Source: JANWKA01 sp035533815 (lineage in GTDB: Bacteria; Bacteroidota; Bacteroidia; Chitinophagales; Chitinophagaceae). From it: a stretch of DNA of 8,724 nt. Below the pieces are notes generated by a model. It was not told where the DNA came from and ran no database searches. It was given only the letters and a program-made list of their open reading frames with translations. The translations under genes were made by a program, and so were the position numbers. Below, piece after piece: positions 1-6,874 of the stretch (within the stretch, counting starts at the first letter, position 1; each line of letters begins with the position of its first letter). The stretch lies in contig DATLTB010000098.1 in NCBI GenBank assembly GCA_035533815.1, positions 1-8,724 on the forward strand. The letters run 5' to 3'.

Positions 1-627
1 ACGGAAATTGCCTGGTAAACCCCGGGTGGATGAAAATCTGACTTTAGGCATTGATCTGGGCCTTAAAGACTTCGCTATTACCTCATCCGGCCTTAAAATA
101 CCTGCTCCCCGGTTGCTGAGACAGAAAATAGACCGGTTGAATGTATTACAACGCCGGGCCTCCCATCACCGTAAGGGAAGTGGGAAGAGAAGGAAAACTA
201 ACCTTAGGTTAGCTGTCATGTATGAGCGTATGACCAATCAGCGTAATCATTATTTGGATTTTTTGCATCAGCTCCCACCCACCTGGTATGTGAAAACCAA
301 GCCACCACCCTGGTCGTGGAGAATCTTGCTGTGAAGAACATGGTTAAAAACCATCATCTTGCTTTATCAATATCCGATGCGGGATGGGGGGAATTTGTCC
401 GTCAACTGGAGTATAAATGCGACTGGCAGGGTAAAAACCTGATCCGGATAGATCGGTTCTCCCCCAGTTCCAAGACCTGTTCCGGATGTGGTCATGTGCT
501 GGATGAGCTGGAATTGTCCGTCCGGGTATGGCGACCCAGTATGTTCCGAAATCCATGACAGGGATATTAATGCAGCCAGAAATATCCCGAAAATGGGATT
601 AACAGCAGGGTCAGGCAGGTCCAAAGA

Positions 628-694
628 GCCCGTGGAGCAGCGGCGGTTACGCGGGGCGAAGAAGCGGGAAAGTATACCTGTCCCAACAAGTATA
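628..694 (+). ncRNA. Candidate omega-RNA (reRNA) scaffold 3' part of left tnpB element
   Basis: The last ~67 bases of this tnpB are almost identical to the corresponding 67 bases of the right copy (8332-8266, minus). The shared blocks include GTGGAGCAGCGGCGGTTA and GGGCGAAGAAGCGGGAAA, and only five positions differ. Farther upstream the two genes have many synonymous differences. TnpB guide RNAs are known to overlap the tnpB 3' end and the element right end, so this is the expected place for the scaffold. GCCC at 628-631 can pair with the GGGC near 654-657. The 5' boundary and actual transcription are inferred. Confidence 0.5.
673..694 (+). mobile_element. Right-end hairpin of left tnpB element
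   Basis: TATACCTG, then a TCCCAA loop, then CAAGTATA forms a stem of eight pairs with one internal mismatch (C opposite A). The right copy has the same structure with the same loop. Subterminal imperfect hairpins mark the ends of IS200/IS605 elements, so the element's right boundary should lie a few bases further on, around 695-708, where similarity between the two copies fades. The exact cleavage site is not determined. Confidence 0.65.
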
Positions 695-729
695 TAATTG
701 CCTTTCCTTTTATCCTCATAAATTGCAGC

Positions 730-1470
730 ATGCTCAAAGGGCTAATGGTTATTGTGGTTTTACCTGCCTATAACGCGGCGATGACTCTGGAAAGGACCTA
801 TCGCGAGATCCCTTTTGATATTGTGGATGAAGTGGTTTTGGTGGATGATGCAAGCCAGGACAATACGGTTATGGTGGGGGATCGGCTTGGGATACGCCAT
901 ATTATCCGCCATGAAAAAAACCTGGGTTACGGAGGCAATCAGAAAACCTGTTACAGAAAGGCATTGGACCTGGGCGCAGATATCGTCATCATGCTCCATC
1001 CGGATTATCAGTATACCCCTAAACTGATCGGGGCCATGTGCCAAATCATAGCCAGTGGAATTTATTCCGTGGTGCTGGGATCCAGAATATTGGGCGGAGG
1101 GGCGGTAAAAGGGGGAATGCCAAGGTATAAGTATTTTTTTAACAGAACACTGACTTTGTTTCAAAATTGGCTATTGGGCGAAAAACTGAGCGAATATCAT
1201 ACTGGCTTTCGCGCTTTTTCTTCCGTTGTCTTGAACAATATCGCATTTATGTCAAATGATGATGATTTCATATTCGATAATGAAATGCTGGCCCAGATTT
1301 TTATGAAAGGGTATGAAATCGCTGAAATCACCTGTCCGACCAGGTATGCTGAAGAGGCTTCCAGCATTAATTTCAAGCGTAGTATCACCTATGGTTTTGG
1401 GGTATTGCGGGTCTCCCTGGGGTACCGGCTGCACAAATGGGGCTTCCTGCGGGTTAAATTATACCAGTAG
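730..1470 (+). CDS. Glycosyltransferase family 2 protein
   Basis: This is a GT-A fold, family 2 glycosyltransferase of 246 residues. It probably transfers a sugar from a nucleotide-sugar donor to a lipid or envelope acceptor at the cytoplasmic face of the membrane; the substrate is not identifiable. Visible motifs are PAYNA (12-16), the nucleotide-binding VDDAS (38-42), NLGYGGN (64-70), MLHPDYQY (88-95) in place of the usual D-x-D block, GSRILGGG (117-124), EYHTGFRAFS (155-164) and DDFIFDNEM (178-186). It has no transmembrane segment or C-terminal GtrA-like domain, so it is a single-domain protein. ATG at 730 is used; ATG at 745, directly before VIVVLPAYN, is a possible alternative. A TAAATTG box at 719-725 and a TATAATTG at 693-700 resemble Bacteroidota -7 elements, but neither has a clear -33 partner. 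The gene begins just after the tnpB right end and converges on dnaG with a 6-base gap. Confidence 0.87.
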   Translation: MLKGLMVIVVLPAYNAAMTLERTYREIPFDIVDEVVLVDDASQDNTVMVGDRLGIRHIIRHEKNLGYGGNQKTCYRKALDLGADIVIMLHPDYQYTPKLIGAMCQIIASGIYSVVLGSRILGGGAVKGGMPRYKYFFNRTLTLFQNWLLGEKLSEYHTGFRAFSSVVLNNIAFMSNDDDFIFDNEMLAQIFMKGYEIAEITCPTRYAEEASSINFKRSITYGFGVLRVSLGYRLHKWGFLRVKLYQ

Positions 1471-1476
1471 GGCTTT

Positions 1477-3411
1477 TCATTTTAATATGACTGTTCCCAG
1501 CTGGCTGGTCAGCTTCCTTTCCATATCTTTAAGCTTGGAATGAATCTGAATGAAGCTTAGTTGATCCTCCGGAGTTCCTGCCTGGTCCCATTCCTGCTGA
1601 TTTTCCGCAATCAGCTTTTTTATCTTGGCCAGCATGAGAAAATTGAGGACAGACTGTACATCTTCCCGGTAAAGCTCCTCCTTGTCCGGAACATCCAGCT
1701 CATATTTTTTTTTCCAGTTGGTGCTAAGTTCGAATGGAAATTCCAGGACCTGGATGGATAGCTGGCTGATAGCTTGGTCAGCATGATAAACAAATGTCCT
1801 GGAATCCGGGTTCTCCCCCTGAAGAAATAATTCCCTGTAACAGGTGATAATTCGGATGACTGTTTCATTATGCAGTAATTCGAGGTCAATAGGCGAATCA
1901 AAAATATACTGGGCTACTTTTTTCTCTCCGTCCCAGTCCTTATGCCCATGTTCCAGAAGCACCCGTACAAGACCTTCCTCCTGCTTAAGATCTGTATTGA
2001 ATAGGAAAGCATTTTCATCCAATGGGGAATTTTCCGTATCCGTACCTTCTTCTTCCCGTGGGGCTGGTTCCCGGATGGAAAACCGTTCCTCCTTTTGCAG
2101 TTTTTCCCGGATGTATTTATTGACCAGGTTGGTCATACCCTGTTCGTCAATATTCAGTAATTGACTGCATTGCTTGATATAATCCTGTTGCCGGGTGAAA
2201 TCTTCTGCCTTGTTGATCCGGGCGATGGTTTCGGCGATCTCATTGACCAGCAGGGATTTTTTATGGATATCATTGCCGCTTTCTTTCAGGGAGACCTGAA
2301 GTTTGAACAGGATAAAATCCTTTTTGTTACGGTGGATAAAATCCAGAAAAGCAGCCGGACCTAATTTTCGGACATAGCTGTCCGGGTCTTCATTGTCGGG
2401 GATTAGGGCTAGACGGACATTCAAACCCTCCTCCAGGGCCAGGTCGAGTCCGCGAAGGGCAGCTTTTACCCCCGCGTCATCCCCGTCGTATAAGATGGTC
2501 AGGTTGCCTGTGAATTTTTTGATCAACCGGAGCTGGTCCACGGTCAATGAGGTGCCCCCGGATGCGACGGTGTTTTCTATACCGGCCTGGTGGAGGGAAA
2601 TCACATCAGTGTATCCTTCCACCAGCAGACATTCATCCAACCGGTCAATGGCATGGCGGGCATAAAACGTACCATACAGGATCTTGCTTTTGGTATAAAG
2701 CTCATTTTCAGGAGTATTGATGTATTTTGGTGTCTTATCCGTTGTTTTAAGGATCCGGGCTCCGAATCCGATAATCTTGCCGGTATGATTATGTACCGGA
2801 AAGATGACCCTTCCCCGGTAATTATCCACTGGCATTTCATTGCGCATTACGGACAATCCGGTTTTCAGCAGAAATTCCAGTTTATGGCCCGCATCCAGGG
2901 CAGCCTTGGTGAACCCATCCCATCCTTCCGGGCAGTATCCGAGCTGGAACCGGGAGATCGTGTCATCCTGGAAACCCCTTTCCCTGAAGTAACTGAGCCC
3001 GACACTACGACCTTCTTCGGAATTCTCCAGGATCTGGGAAAAATATTTCTGCGCAAAGTTATTGACAATATACAGGCTGTCGGCAATCTGCTGTTGCTGT
3101 TTGATTTCCGGGCTGCTGACAGTCTGTTCTACTTCGACATTATATTTGCGGGCCAGCCAAAGCAGTGATTCTACATAGGAATACTTTTCATGGTCCATCA
3201 GGAACCCAATCGCATTCCCGCTTTTTCCACATCCGAAGCATTTATAGATTTCCTTGCTGGGGGAGACTGTGAAAGAAGGAGTCTTTTCATGGTGAAATGG
3301 ACAAAGGCCCAGGTAGTTGGCTCCCCGTTTTTTCAGTTTTACAAAAGAACCGACAATTTCCACAATGTCAATGCGGCTGATGATCTGCTGTATGGTCTGC
3401 TGTGATATCAC
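1477..3411 (-). CDS. dnaG: DNA primase DnaG
   Basis: DnaG makes the short RNA primers for leading- and lagging-strand synthesis at the replication fork, working with the DnaB helicase. The 644-residue protein has the standard three-part layout. The N-terminal CHC2 zinc domain has C37, H40, C58 and C61 in CPFH...CFGC. The RNA polymerase core includes RGRVIFPVHN (199-208) and IGFGAR (214-219). The TOPRIM metal site is EGYTD (265-269) with DGDDAG (309-314). A helical C-terminal region (about 470-640) fits the less conserved DnaB-binding domain. The start is GTG at 3411-3409: an in-frame TAG lies four codons upstream, there is no ATG before residue 72, and MISQQTIQQIISRIDIVEIV matches the usual DnaG N-terminus. 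A perfect TAGGTTTG box ends only four bases before the GTG, so the transcript may be nearly leaderless. It does not sit in the rpsU-dnaG-rpoD arrangement known from many other bacteria. Confidence 0.97.
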   Translation of the reverse strand: MISQQTIQQIISRIDIVEIVGSFVKLKKRGANYLGLCPFHHEKTPSFTVSPSKEIYKCFGCGKSGNAIGFLMDHEKYSYVESLLWLARKYNVEVEQTVSSPEIKQQQQIADSLYIVNNFAQKYFSQILENSEEGRSVGLSYFRERGFQDDTISRFQLGYCPEGWDGFTKAALDAGHKLEFLLKTGLSVMRNEMPVDNYRGRVIFPVHNHTGKIIGFGARILKTTDKTPKYINTPENELYTKSKILYGTFYARHAIDRLDECLLVEGYTDVISLHQAGIENTVASGGTSLTVDQLRLIKKFTGNLTILYDGDDAGVKAALRGLDLALEEGLNVRLALIPDNEDPDSYVRKLGPAAFLDFIHRNKKDFILFKLQVSLKESGNDIHKKSLLVNEIAETIARINKAEDFTRQQDYIKQCSQLLNIDEQGMTNLVNKYIREKLQKEERFSIREPAPREEEGTDTENSPLDENAFLFNTDLKQEEGLVRVLLEHGHKDWDGEKKVAQYIFDSPIDLELLHNETVIRIITCYRELFLQGENPDSRTFVYHADQAISQLSIQVLEFPFELSTNWKKKYELDVPDKEELYREDVQSVLNFLMLAKIKKLIAENQQEWDQAGTPEDQLSFIQIHSKLKDMERKLTSQLGTVILK

Positions 3412-3415
3412 CCGG

Positions 3416-3449
3416 CAAACCTAAGCAAAAAGTCAGGAAACCATAAAAT
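3416..3449 (-). promoter_or_regulatory. Putative Bacteroidota-type promoter of dnaG
   Basis: On the minus strand, ATTTTAT (3449-3443) is followed by a 19-base spacer and TAGGTTTG (3423-3416), a perfect match to the TAnnTTTG -7 consensus of Bacteroidota sigma factor. The upstream box is not the canonical TTTG, but the same CATTTTAT at the same distance precedes the exonuclease gene. The GTG start follows after four bases, so initiation would be at or very near the start codon. Confidence 0.45.
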
Positions 3450-3469
3450 GGGGGCTAACAGCGAATTTT

Positions 3470-3499
3470 TTTGTTCAAATCTCTAATTATTGTAAATTG
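3470..3499 (+). promoter_or_regulatory. Putative promoter of the uncharacterised gene at 3515
   Basis: TTTG (3470-3473), a 19-base spacer and TAAATTG (3493-3499) approximate the Bacteroidota TTTG / TAnnTTTG promoter, with one base missing from the -7 box. The expected initiation point would be about 5-10 bases upstream of ATG 3515. It lies in the divergent region shared with dnaG. Confidence 0.35.
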
Positions 3500-3514
3500 A
3501 ATGGCAAAACACCT

Positions 3515-4234
3515 ATGAAAACACTCAGTGAAACCTGGTTTGTTGATGGGCCCATAGATTTTGAGCATAAGAAATATAAACTCCTGGCCTATCTTCAGGA
3601 TATTAACGGATTCTTCAACCAGAACAAACTCTATCCCCAGCTCTCTGACCTAGTCTTCCATTATAATAACCTGATTGCATTTCGGGAGAACAAACAGGTT
3701 TTGCAGCAGTTTTTCCCTAAAAGACTGTCCACAGTGAAAATGGAAAAGCTGCAACTTATTTACCAGCAAATGATCGAAGATGACCAGCTGATGCAGGAGC
3801 TGTGGGAGATCATCCAGTTTTCTGTGCGGACCATGAATGAAACCATCAAACAGGGCACGGAGATCTATGACTGGATAGAGACCCGGATGAATATCAGTCC
3901 GGTAGGGTTGATTCCCCTGCATAATAAGGAAGGATATATGTTCCTCAGGAGCGGTATGTCAGGAGAAACCAGGGTCTACCAGTACCGGATCACCATTTTC
4001 CATCGTCATGATGAAAAATATTGTGGAATCCATACGGATTTCGTCACCCATTATCAATATAGCCTGGCCAATACCTATGAAGCATTAAAGGCTGACCTGA
4101 TCCGCCACCGGACTGAATTGCCCAATCCTGCTGTGTACAGCATTGATATCAATCTGACCTTCCCCGTGGAGGAAACCCTTCTTCCGGTTGCGCGTCGCAG
4201 CCTGGTTAAATTTATATCAAAAAATGCCGCCTGA
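3515..4234 (+). CDS. Uncharacterised protein, divergent from dnaG
   Basis: I do not recognise a named family. The 239-residue product is soluble, with no signal peptide and no membrane segment. The first half is rich in charged and aromatic residues and looks mainly helical; it begins ETWFVDGPIDFEHKKYKLLA and contains LYPQLSDLVFHYNNLIAF. The second half looks more beta-like (GYMFLRSG, YQYRITIFHRHDEKYCGIHT), ending with a DINLTFPVEETLLPVARR stretch. No catalytic motif is evident; the HRHDEKYCGIHT segment has three His and one Cys that could bind metal, but this is speculation. The ATG at 3515 is preferred over an in-frame TTG at 3497, which would overlap the putative -7 box. The composition and the preserved long frame look like a real gene, and it resembles lineage-restricted Bacteroidota proteins I have seen without function. 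It ends 16 bases from the convergent permease gene. Confidence 0.85.
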   Translation: MKTLSETWFVDGPIDFEHKKYKLLAYLQDINGFFNQNKLYPQLSDLVFHYNNLIAFRENKQVLQQFFPKRLSTVKMEKLQLIYQQMIEDDQLMQELWEIIQFSVRTMNETIKQGTEIYDWIETRMNISPVGLIPLHNKEGYMFLRSGMSGETRVYQYRITIFHRHDEKYCGIHTDFVTHYQYSLANTYEALKADLIRHRTELPNPAVYSIDINLTFPVEETLLPVARRSLVKFISKNAA

Positions 4235-4250
4235 TCCCTGAGGAAAAGGC

Positions 4251-5132
4251 CTAAGGAGATAAGCCAATATTTTTTTGCAGCACCCTGCGCATCTGGAGTA
4301 TGACGGAAAGCAGGATCAAACCCATTCCCGCATAGAACCAGCTATTCAATTCCCTGTTTTCCCGGAATAGGACAAAAGCCAGCAAAATGCCATAGACCGG
4401 TTCCAGGGTCAGCGACAGGTTCAGGGTGAAGGGGGAGACTTCCTTTAAGGCATTGATTGAAAGGGTAAAAGCGAGGACGGTACAAAACCAGCTCAGCAGT
4501 AGCAGATAAATAAGATCCCTTCCATCAGGTATCAGCCGGGTTTCCGGGAAAAAATGCAGGTAAGCAGGCATAACCAGGGTAAGCCAGAGCAAACCGAAGC
4601 AAAGCATATATGTGCTGACTGTCCTGGCCTGATGGATTTGGACCAGCTTTTTGTTCAGGATGGTGAAGATGGCTGCAAATATGGCCGCCGATATTCCCAG
4701 TAGAATGCCCAAACGGTATCCTGCATTGAATTGGAATATGATGAAAATACCTGCCAGGACCAACAGGCTCAGCAATATTTCTGACGGTTCAAATTTTCTC
4801 TTCAGTATGAGGGGTTCCAGTATGGCCGTGAATAGGCTGGTGGAGGAAAAACAAACCAGCCCAACAGATACGTTGGCATATTTGATGCTTCCGTAAAATA
4901 AGGTCCAGTGAATGGCTAACAGCAGCCCGGTAAACGCAAACCGTTTAAGATCATGACCAGGTAGGATTTTCAACTCACGCCGGACCAGCAGGATGATCAC
5001 CAGGGTGAGAGAAGTGAATAGCAGCCTGTACCAGACTAGTATTACCTCGTTCAGTGAAATCAGCCTTCCCAGGGGCCCGGTAAAGCCAGCCAGCAACACG
5101 GCGATATGTACTTTGATGAGTGCCTTTTTCAT
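4251..5132 (-). CDS. EamA-family (DMT superfamily) transporter
   Basis: This is an inner-membrane permease of the drug/metabolite transporter superfamily, 293 residues, which is the normal size. About ten hydrophobic segments form two EamA repeats, roughly residues 5-133 and 141-283. Each repeat carries the family's Glu-Pro motif near its end: AILEPLILKRKF (103-114) and SLTLEPVYGILLAFVLFRE (240-258). Members export or import small metabolites such as amino acids or their derivatives; the substrate cannot be deduced here. The start is ATG at 5132-5130. AAAGG touches the ATG directly, too close to act as a ribosome binding site. It lies 77 bases downstream of the polyprenol glycosyltransferase in the same direction, so co-transcription is possible but not shown. 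It converges on the gene at 3515 with a 16-base gap and no obvious hairpin terminator between them. Confidence 0.92.
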   Translation of the reverse strand: MKKALIKVHIAVLLAGFTGPLGRLISLNEVILVWYRLLFTSLTLVIILLVRRELKILPGHDLKRFAFTGLLLAIHWTLFYGSIKYANVSVGLVCFSSTSLFTAILEPLILKRKFEPSEILLSLLVLAGIFIIFQFNAGYRLGILLGISAAIFAAIFTILNKKLVQIHQARTVSTYMLCFGLLWLTLVMPAYLHFFPETRLIPDGRDLIYLLLLSWFCTVLAFTLSINALKEVSPFTLNLSLTLEPVYGILLAFVLFRENRELNSWFYAGMGLILLSVILQMRRVLQKNIGLSP

Positions 5133-5209
5133 CCTTTGCGCCAGGGGAACGGGAACCGGGTATTCCCATTATAGCCTGATTCCATAACGAATGATCCGTT
5201 ACCACTATT

Positions 5210-5965
5210 TTAAGGAGGGAGTTTTTGATTTTTCATGTGGGTCCTGAAATCCGTAAAAAGACTCTGGTATTGTATCTTCAGGACCCCAAATACTCCTTCC
5301 TTTATGATGCCTTTGTTCATCTTGGAAATTCCTTCCTGCCTGTCCATAAAAGTAATGGGTACTTCCACTACCCTGAACCCCAGTTTCCAGGCTATAAATT
5401 TCATTTCAATCTGAAATGCGTATCCCCAGAACTGGATTTCTTCCAGCCTGATGGTTTCCAATACTTTTTTCCGGTAACAGACAAAGCCGGCAGTAGCATC
5501 CCTCACTGGCATCCAGGTGATCATTCTGACATAAAGGGAAGCGCCATAGGAAAGTATATTGCGGTCCCAGGGCCAATTTTCCGTTTTTCCTCCCCGGACA
5601 TACCTGGATCCAACTGCAACATCGGCACCCTGAGTATGGCAGGCTTCAAAAAGCTTCCCGAGATCGTCCGGATTATGGGAGAAGTCCGCATCCATTTCAA
5701 AAATGTATTCAAACCCTTTGGAAAGCGCCCATTTGAATCCATGGATGTAAGCAGTCCCAAGACCGGCCTTCTCAGGTCGCTGCTCCAGAAAAAGTTTTTC
5801 AGGGTATACAGCCTGTAATTGATTGATGATACTTCCCGTGCCGTCCGGAGATCCGTCATCAATCACCAGGACATGATAATCCCCATTAAGGGCAAATATC
5901 CGTTCCAGAATTCTGGTGATATTTTCCTTTTCGTTATACGTAGGTATAATAATCAGTTTTTCCAA
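5210..5965 (-). CDS. Polyprenol monophosphomannose synthase-like glycosyltransferase (DPM1 type)
   Basis: This 251-residue GT2 enzyme resembles dolichol/polyprenol-phosphate mannosyltransferases, which move a hexose (typically mannose from GDP-mannose) to polyprenyl phosphate at the cytoplasmic membrane face. Motifs in order are IPTYNE (7-12), IDDGSPDGT (35-43), the metal-binding MDADFSHNP (91-99), GSRYVRGG (119-126), WPWDR (131-135), DATAGFVCYR (156-165), GYAFQIEMKF (181-190) and the FMDRQEGISKM segment (206-216). There is no C-terminal membrane domain, which fits the soluble DPM1 class rather than the GtrB or ArnC classes. The start is TTG at 5965-5963: the upstream in-frame stretch to a TAA contains no ATG or GTG, and residue 1 sits exactly where family members begin. 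The sugar is inferred from family resemblance. It follows the exonuclease gene with a 76-base gap in which I see no good promoter. Confidence 0.9.
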   Translation of the reverse strand: MEKLIIIPTYNEKENITRILERIFALNGDYHVLVIDDGSPDGTGSIINQLQAVYPEKLFLEQRPEKAGLGTAYIHGFKWALSKGFEYIFEMDADFSHNPDDLGKLFEACHTQGADVAVGSRYVRGGKTENWPWDRNILSYGASLYVRMITWMPVRDATAGFVCYRKKVLETIRLEEIQFWGYAFQIEMKFIAWKLGFRVVEVPITFMDRQEGISKMNKGIIKEGVFGVLKIQYQSLFTDFRTHMKNQKLPP

Positions 5966-6041
5966 CTTACCGGGTTGGCATGAGCAGTAAACTCCAGGTT
6001 GAAATTAGCATAAATAAGGAATTAAATGGTCAAATTGTACT

Positions 6042-6815
6042 TCATGTCTTTTTTAGCATCATGCTGTTGAATATCTCTGTGAGTTTTTGTTTGGTATGCA
6101 GGGGAAATTCACTTTTCATCATCCAATCATAATATTGAGGTTCATCCCTGAGAATAACCCGAACTGGTTTACCTTTATGTTTCCCGAAATTAAAGACCTC
6201 CACGCCTTTTTCCATAATCATGCGTCTTCCAAAATCCACATAATCTTCCTCTTTAGTGAATTCTGCCAGGCTTTCTATATCATTTTTTAGTTCCGGGTAT
6301 CGGTCCACCTGCGCCTGGAGTATTTCCAAAGTAGCATGAGCATCTGCTTCAGCACTGTGGGCATTGTCCAGTTCTTTGTCACAATAGAATTTAAAAGCCG
6401 CACCTAAGGTGCGCTTTTCCATCTGGTGAAATATTTTTTGCACATCAATGAGCTTTCGGTTTCCGGCATCAAAGGTAATTCCCGCCCTCAGGAATTCTTC
6501 CACCAGCATGGGGAAATCGAACCGGTTGGAATTATAACCGGCAATATCGCAGTTTTCCAGGAATTGTTTCAGTTCATTAGCCAGTTCCTTGAAGGTTTTG
6601 CAGTTTTTGAGGTCTTCGTCAGTAATCCCATGGATTGCCGTGGATTGCTCGGAAATCGGGATGCCTGGATTTATTCTTTTCACCTTGGTCAACCGGGAAC
6701 CATCCGGCATGATCTTTACAAGGGCGATTTCCACGATGCGGTCTGTGGCAATATTGGTTCCGGTAGTTTCCAGATCAATAAAGGCCAGGGGACGCTTAAT
6801 CAGTAATTGTGACAT
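6042..6815 (-). CDS. DEDDh 3'-5' exonuclease with ExoX-like C-terminal domain
   Basis: This is an exonuclease of the DnaQ/DEDDh superfamily, 257 residues. The Exo I motif is FIDLETTG (12-19, with D14 and E16). Exo II is AGYNSNRFDFPML (92-104, with D100). Exo III is NAHSAEADAHATLEI (151-165), with the H and D of the DEDDh signature at H153 and D158. Beyond the nuclease domain, VFNFGKHKGKPV (207-218) followed by EPQYYDWMM (225-233) resembles the small domain at the C-terminus of exonuclease X and related proteins, probably a nucleic-acid contact. The likely role is 3'-end trimming in repair or proofreading-like functions; it is too short and differently built to be a PolC/DnaE subunit. The ATG at 6815 is supported by a TATATTTG box that ends seven bases upstream. 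mpl lies upstream on the same strand with a 59-base gap, so the exonuclease probably has its own promoter. Confidence 0.93.
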   Translation of the reverse strand: MSQLLIKRPLAFIDLETTGTNIATDRIVEIALVKIMPDGSRLTKVKRINPGIPISEQSTAIHGITDEDLKNCKTFKELANELKQFLENCDIAGYNSNRFDFPMLVEEFLRAGITFDAGNRKLIDVQKIFHQMEKRTLGAAFKFYCDKELDNAHSAEADAHATLEILQAQVDRYPELKNDIESLAEFTKEEDYVDFGRRMIMEKGVEVFNFGKHKGKPVRVILRDEPQYYDWMMKSEFPLHTKQKLTEIFNSMMLKKT

Positions 6816-6822
6816 AATGATG

Positions 6823-6856
6823 CAAATATAATGCGTTGCGGACCAGGTAATAAAAT
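6823..6856 (-). promoter_or_regulatory. Putative Bacteroidota-type promoter of the exonuclease gene
   Basis: On the minus strand, ATTTTAT (6856-6850), a 19-base spacer and a perfect TATATTTG (6830-6823) precede the ATG at 6815 by seven bases. The same upstream octamer CATTTTAT at the same spacing stands before dnaG. The predicted transcript would have almost no leader. Confidence 0.5.
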
Positions 6857-6874
6857 GAAAAACCGGGGTAGCCC

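Larger units (their letters stand above)
2..697 (+). pseudogene. tnpB: Frameshifted TnpB (IS200/IS605 OrfB family), 5' end outside the window
   Basis: This is a remnant of a TnpB RNA-guided RuvC-like nuclease of an IS200/IS605-type element. The frame is open from base 2, so the start lies outside. RuvC-I is GIDLGLKDFA (catalytic Asp codon 53-55), RuvC-II is VVENLAVKNM (Glu codon 319-321) and RuvC-III is HDRDINAARNI (from 554). The copy at 8239-8724 allows the damage to be placed. One base is missing near 275-285, moving the reading from frame 2 to frame 1. Two bases, probably TG, are missing between 534 and 535, moving it back to frame 2. The second deletion destroys the third zinc-finger cysteine; the CSGC pair and the fourth Cys (542-544) remain. 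Three residues (HYL, near 248-256) are extra compared with the right copy. Translation in the final frame ends at TAA 695-697. No tnpA is visible. Family assignment is firm. Whether the frameshifts are biological or assembly errors cannot be told from the sequence. Confidence 0.92.

Noticed and set aside
1531..1558. Repeated AAGCTT sites
   Set aside because: They lie within the dnaG coding sequence, and two short palindromes are expected by chance.
2590..3168. Open antisense frame of 192 codons opposite dnaG
   Set aside because: It lies fully inside a strongly conserved gene, has no recognisable motif, and mirrors the codon structure of dnaG on the other strand.
3501..3518. Five-codon reading frame (MAKHL) overlapping the start of the gene at 3515
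   Set aside because: A possible leader peptide, but its length and lack of any attenuator-like hairpin make chance the simpler explanation.
4235..4250. Bidirectional terminator between the gene at 3515 and the EamA gene
   Set aside because: The 16-base gap has no stable stem and no T tract on either strand.
5151..5167. Small hairpin GGGAA / TTCCC upstream of the EamA gene
   Set aside because: Five pairs with a seven-base loop, no following T run, and no match to a known riboswitch or terminator.
5225..5818. Open antisense frame of 197 codons opposite the DPM1-like glycosyltransferase
   Set aside because: The minus-strand frame carries every GT2 motif; the plus frame shows no domain or start context and is explained as a shadow.
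5967..5981. Four-codon frame (MPTR) ending one base before the TTG start of the glycosyltransferase
   Set aside because: Translational coupling is conceivable, but nothing besides position supports it.
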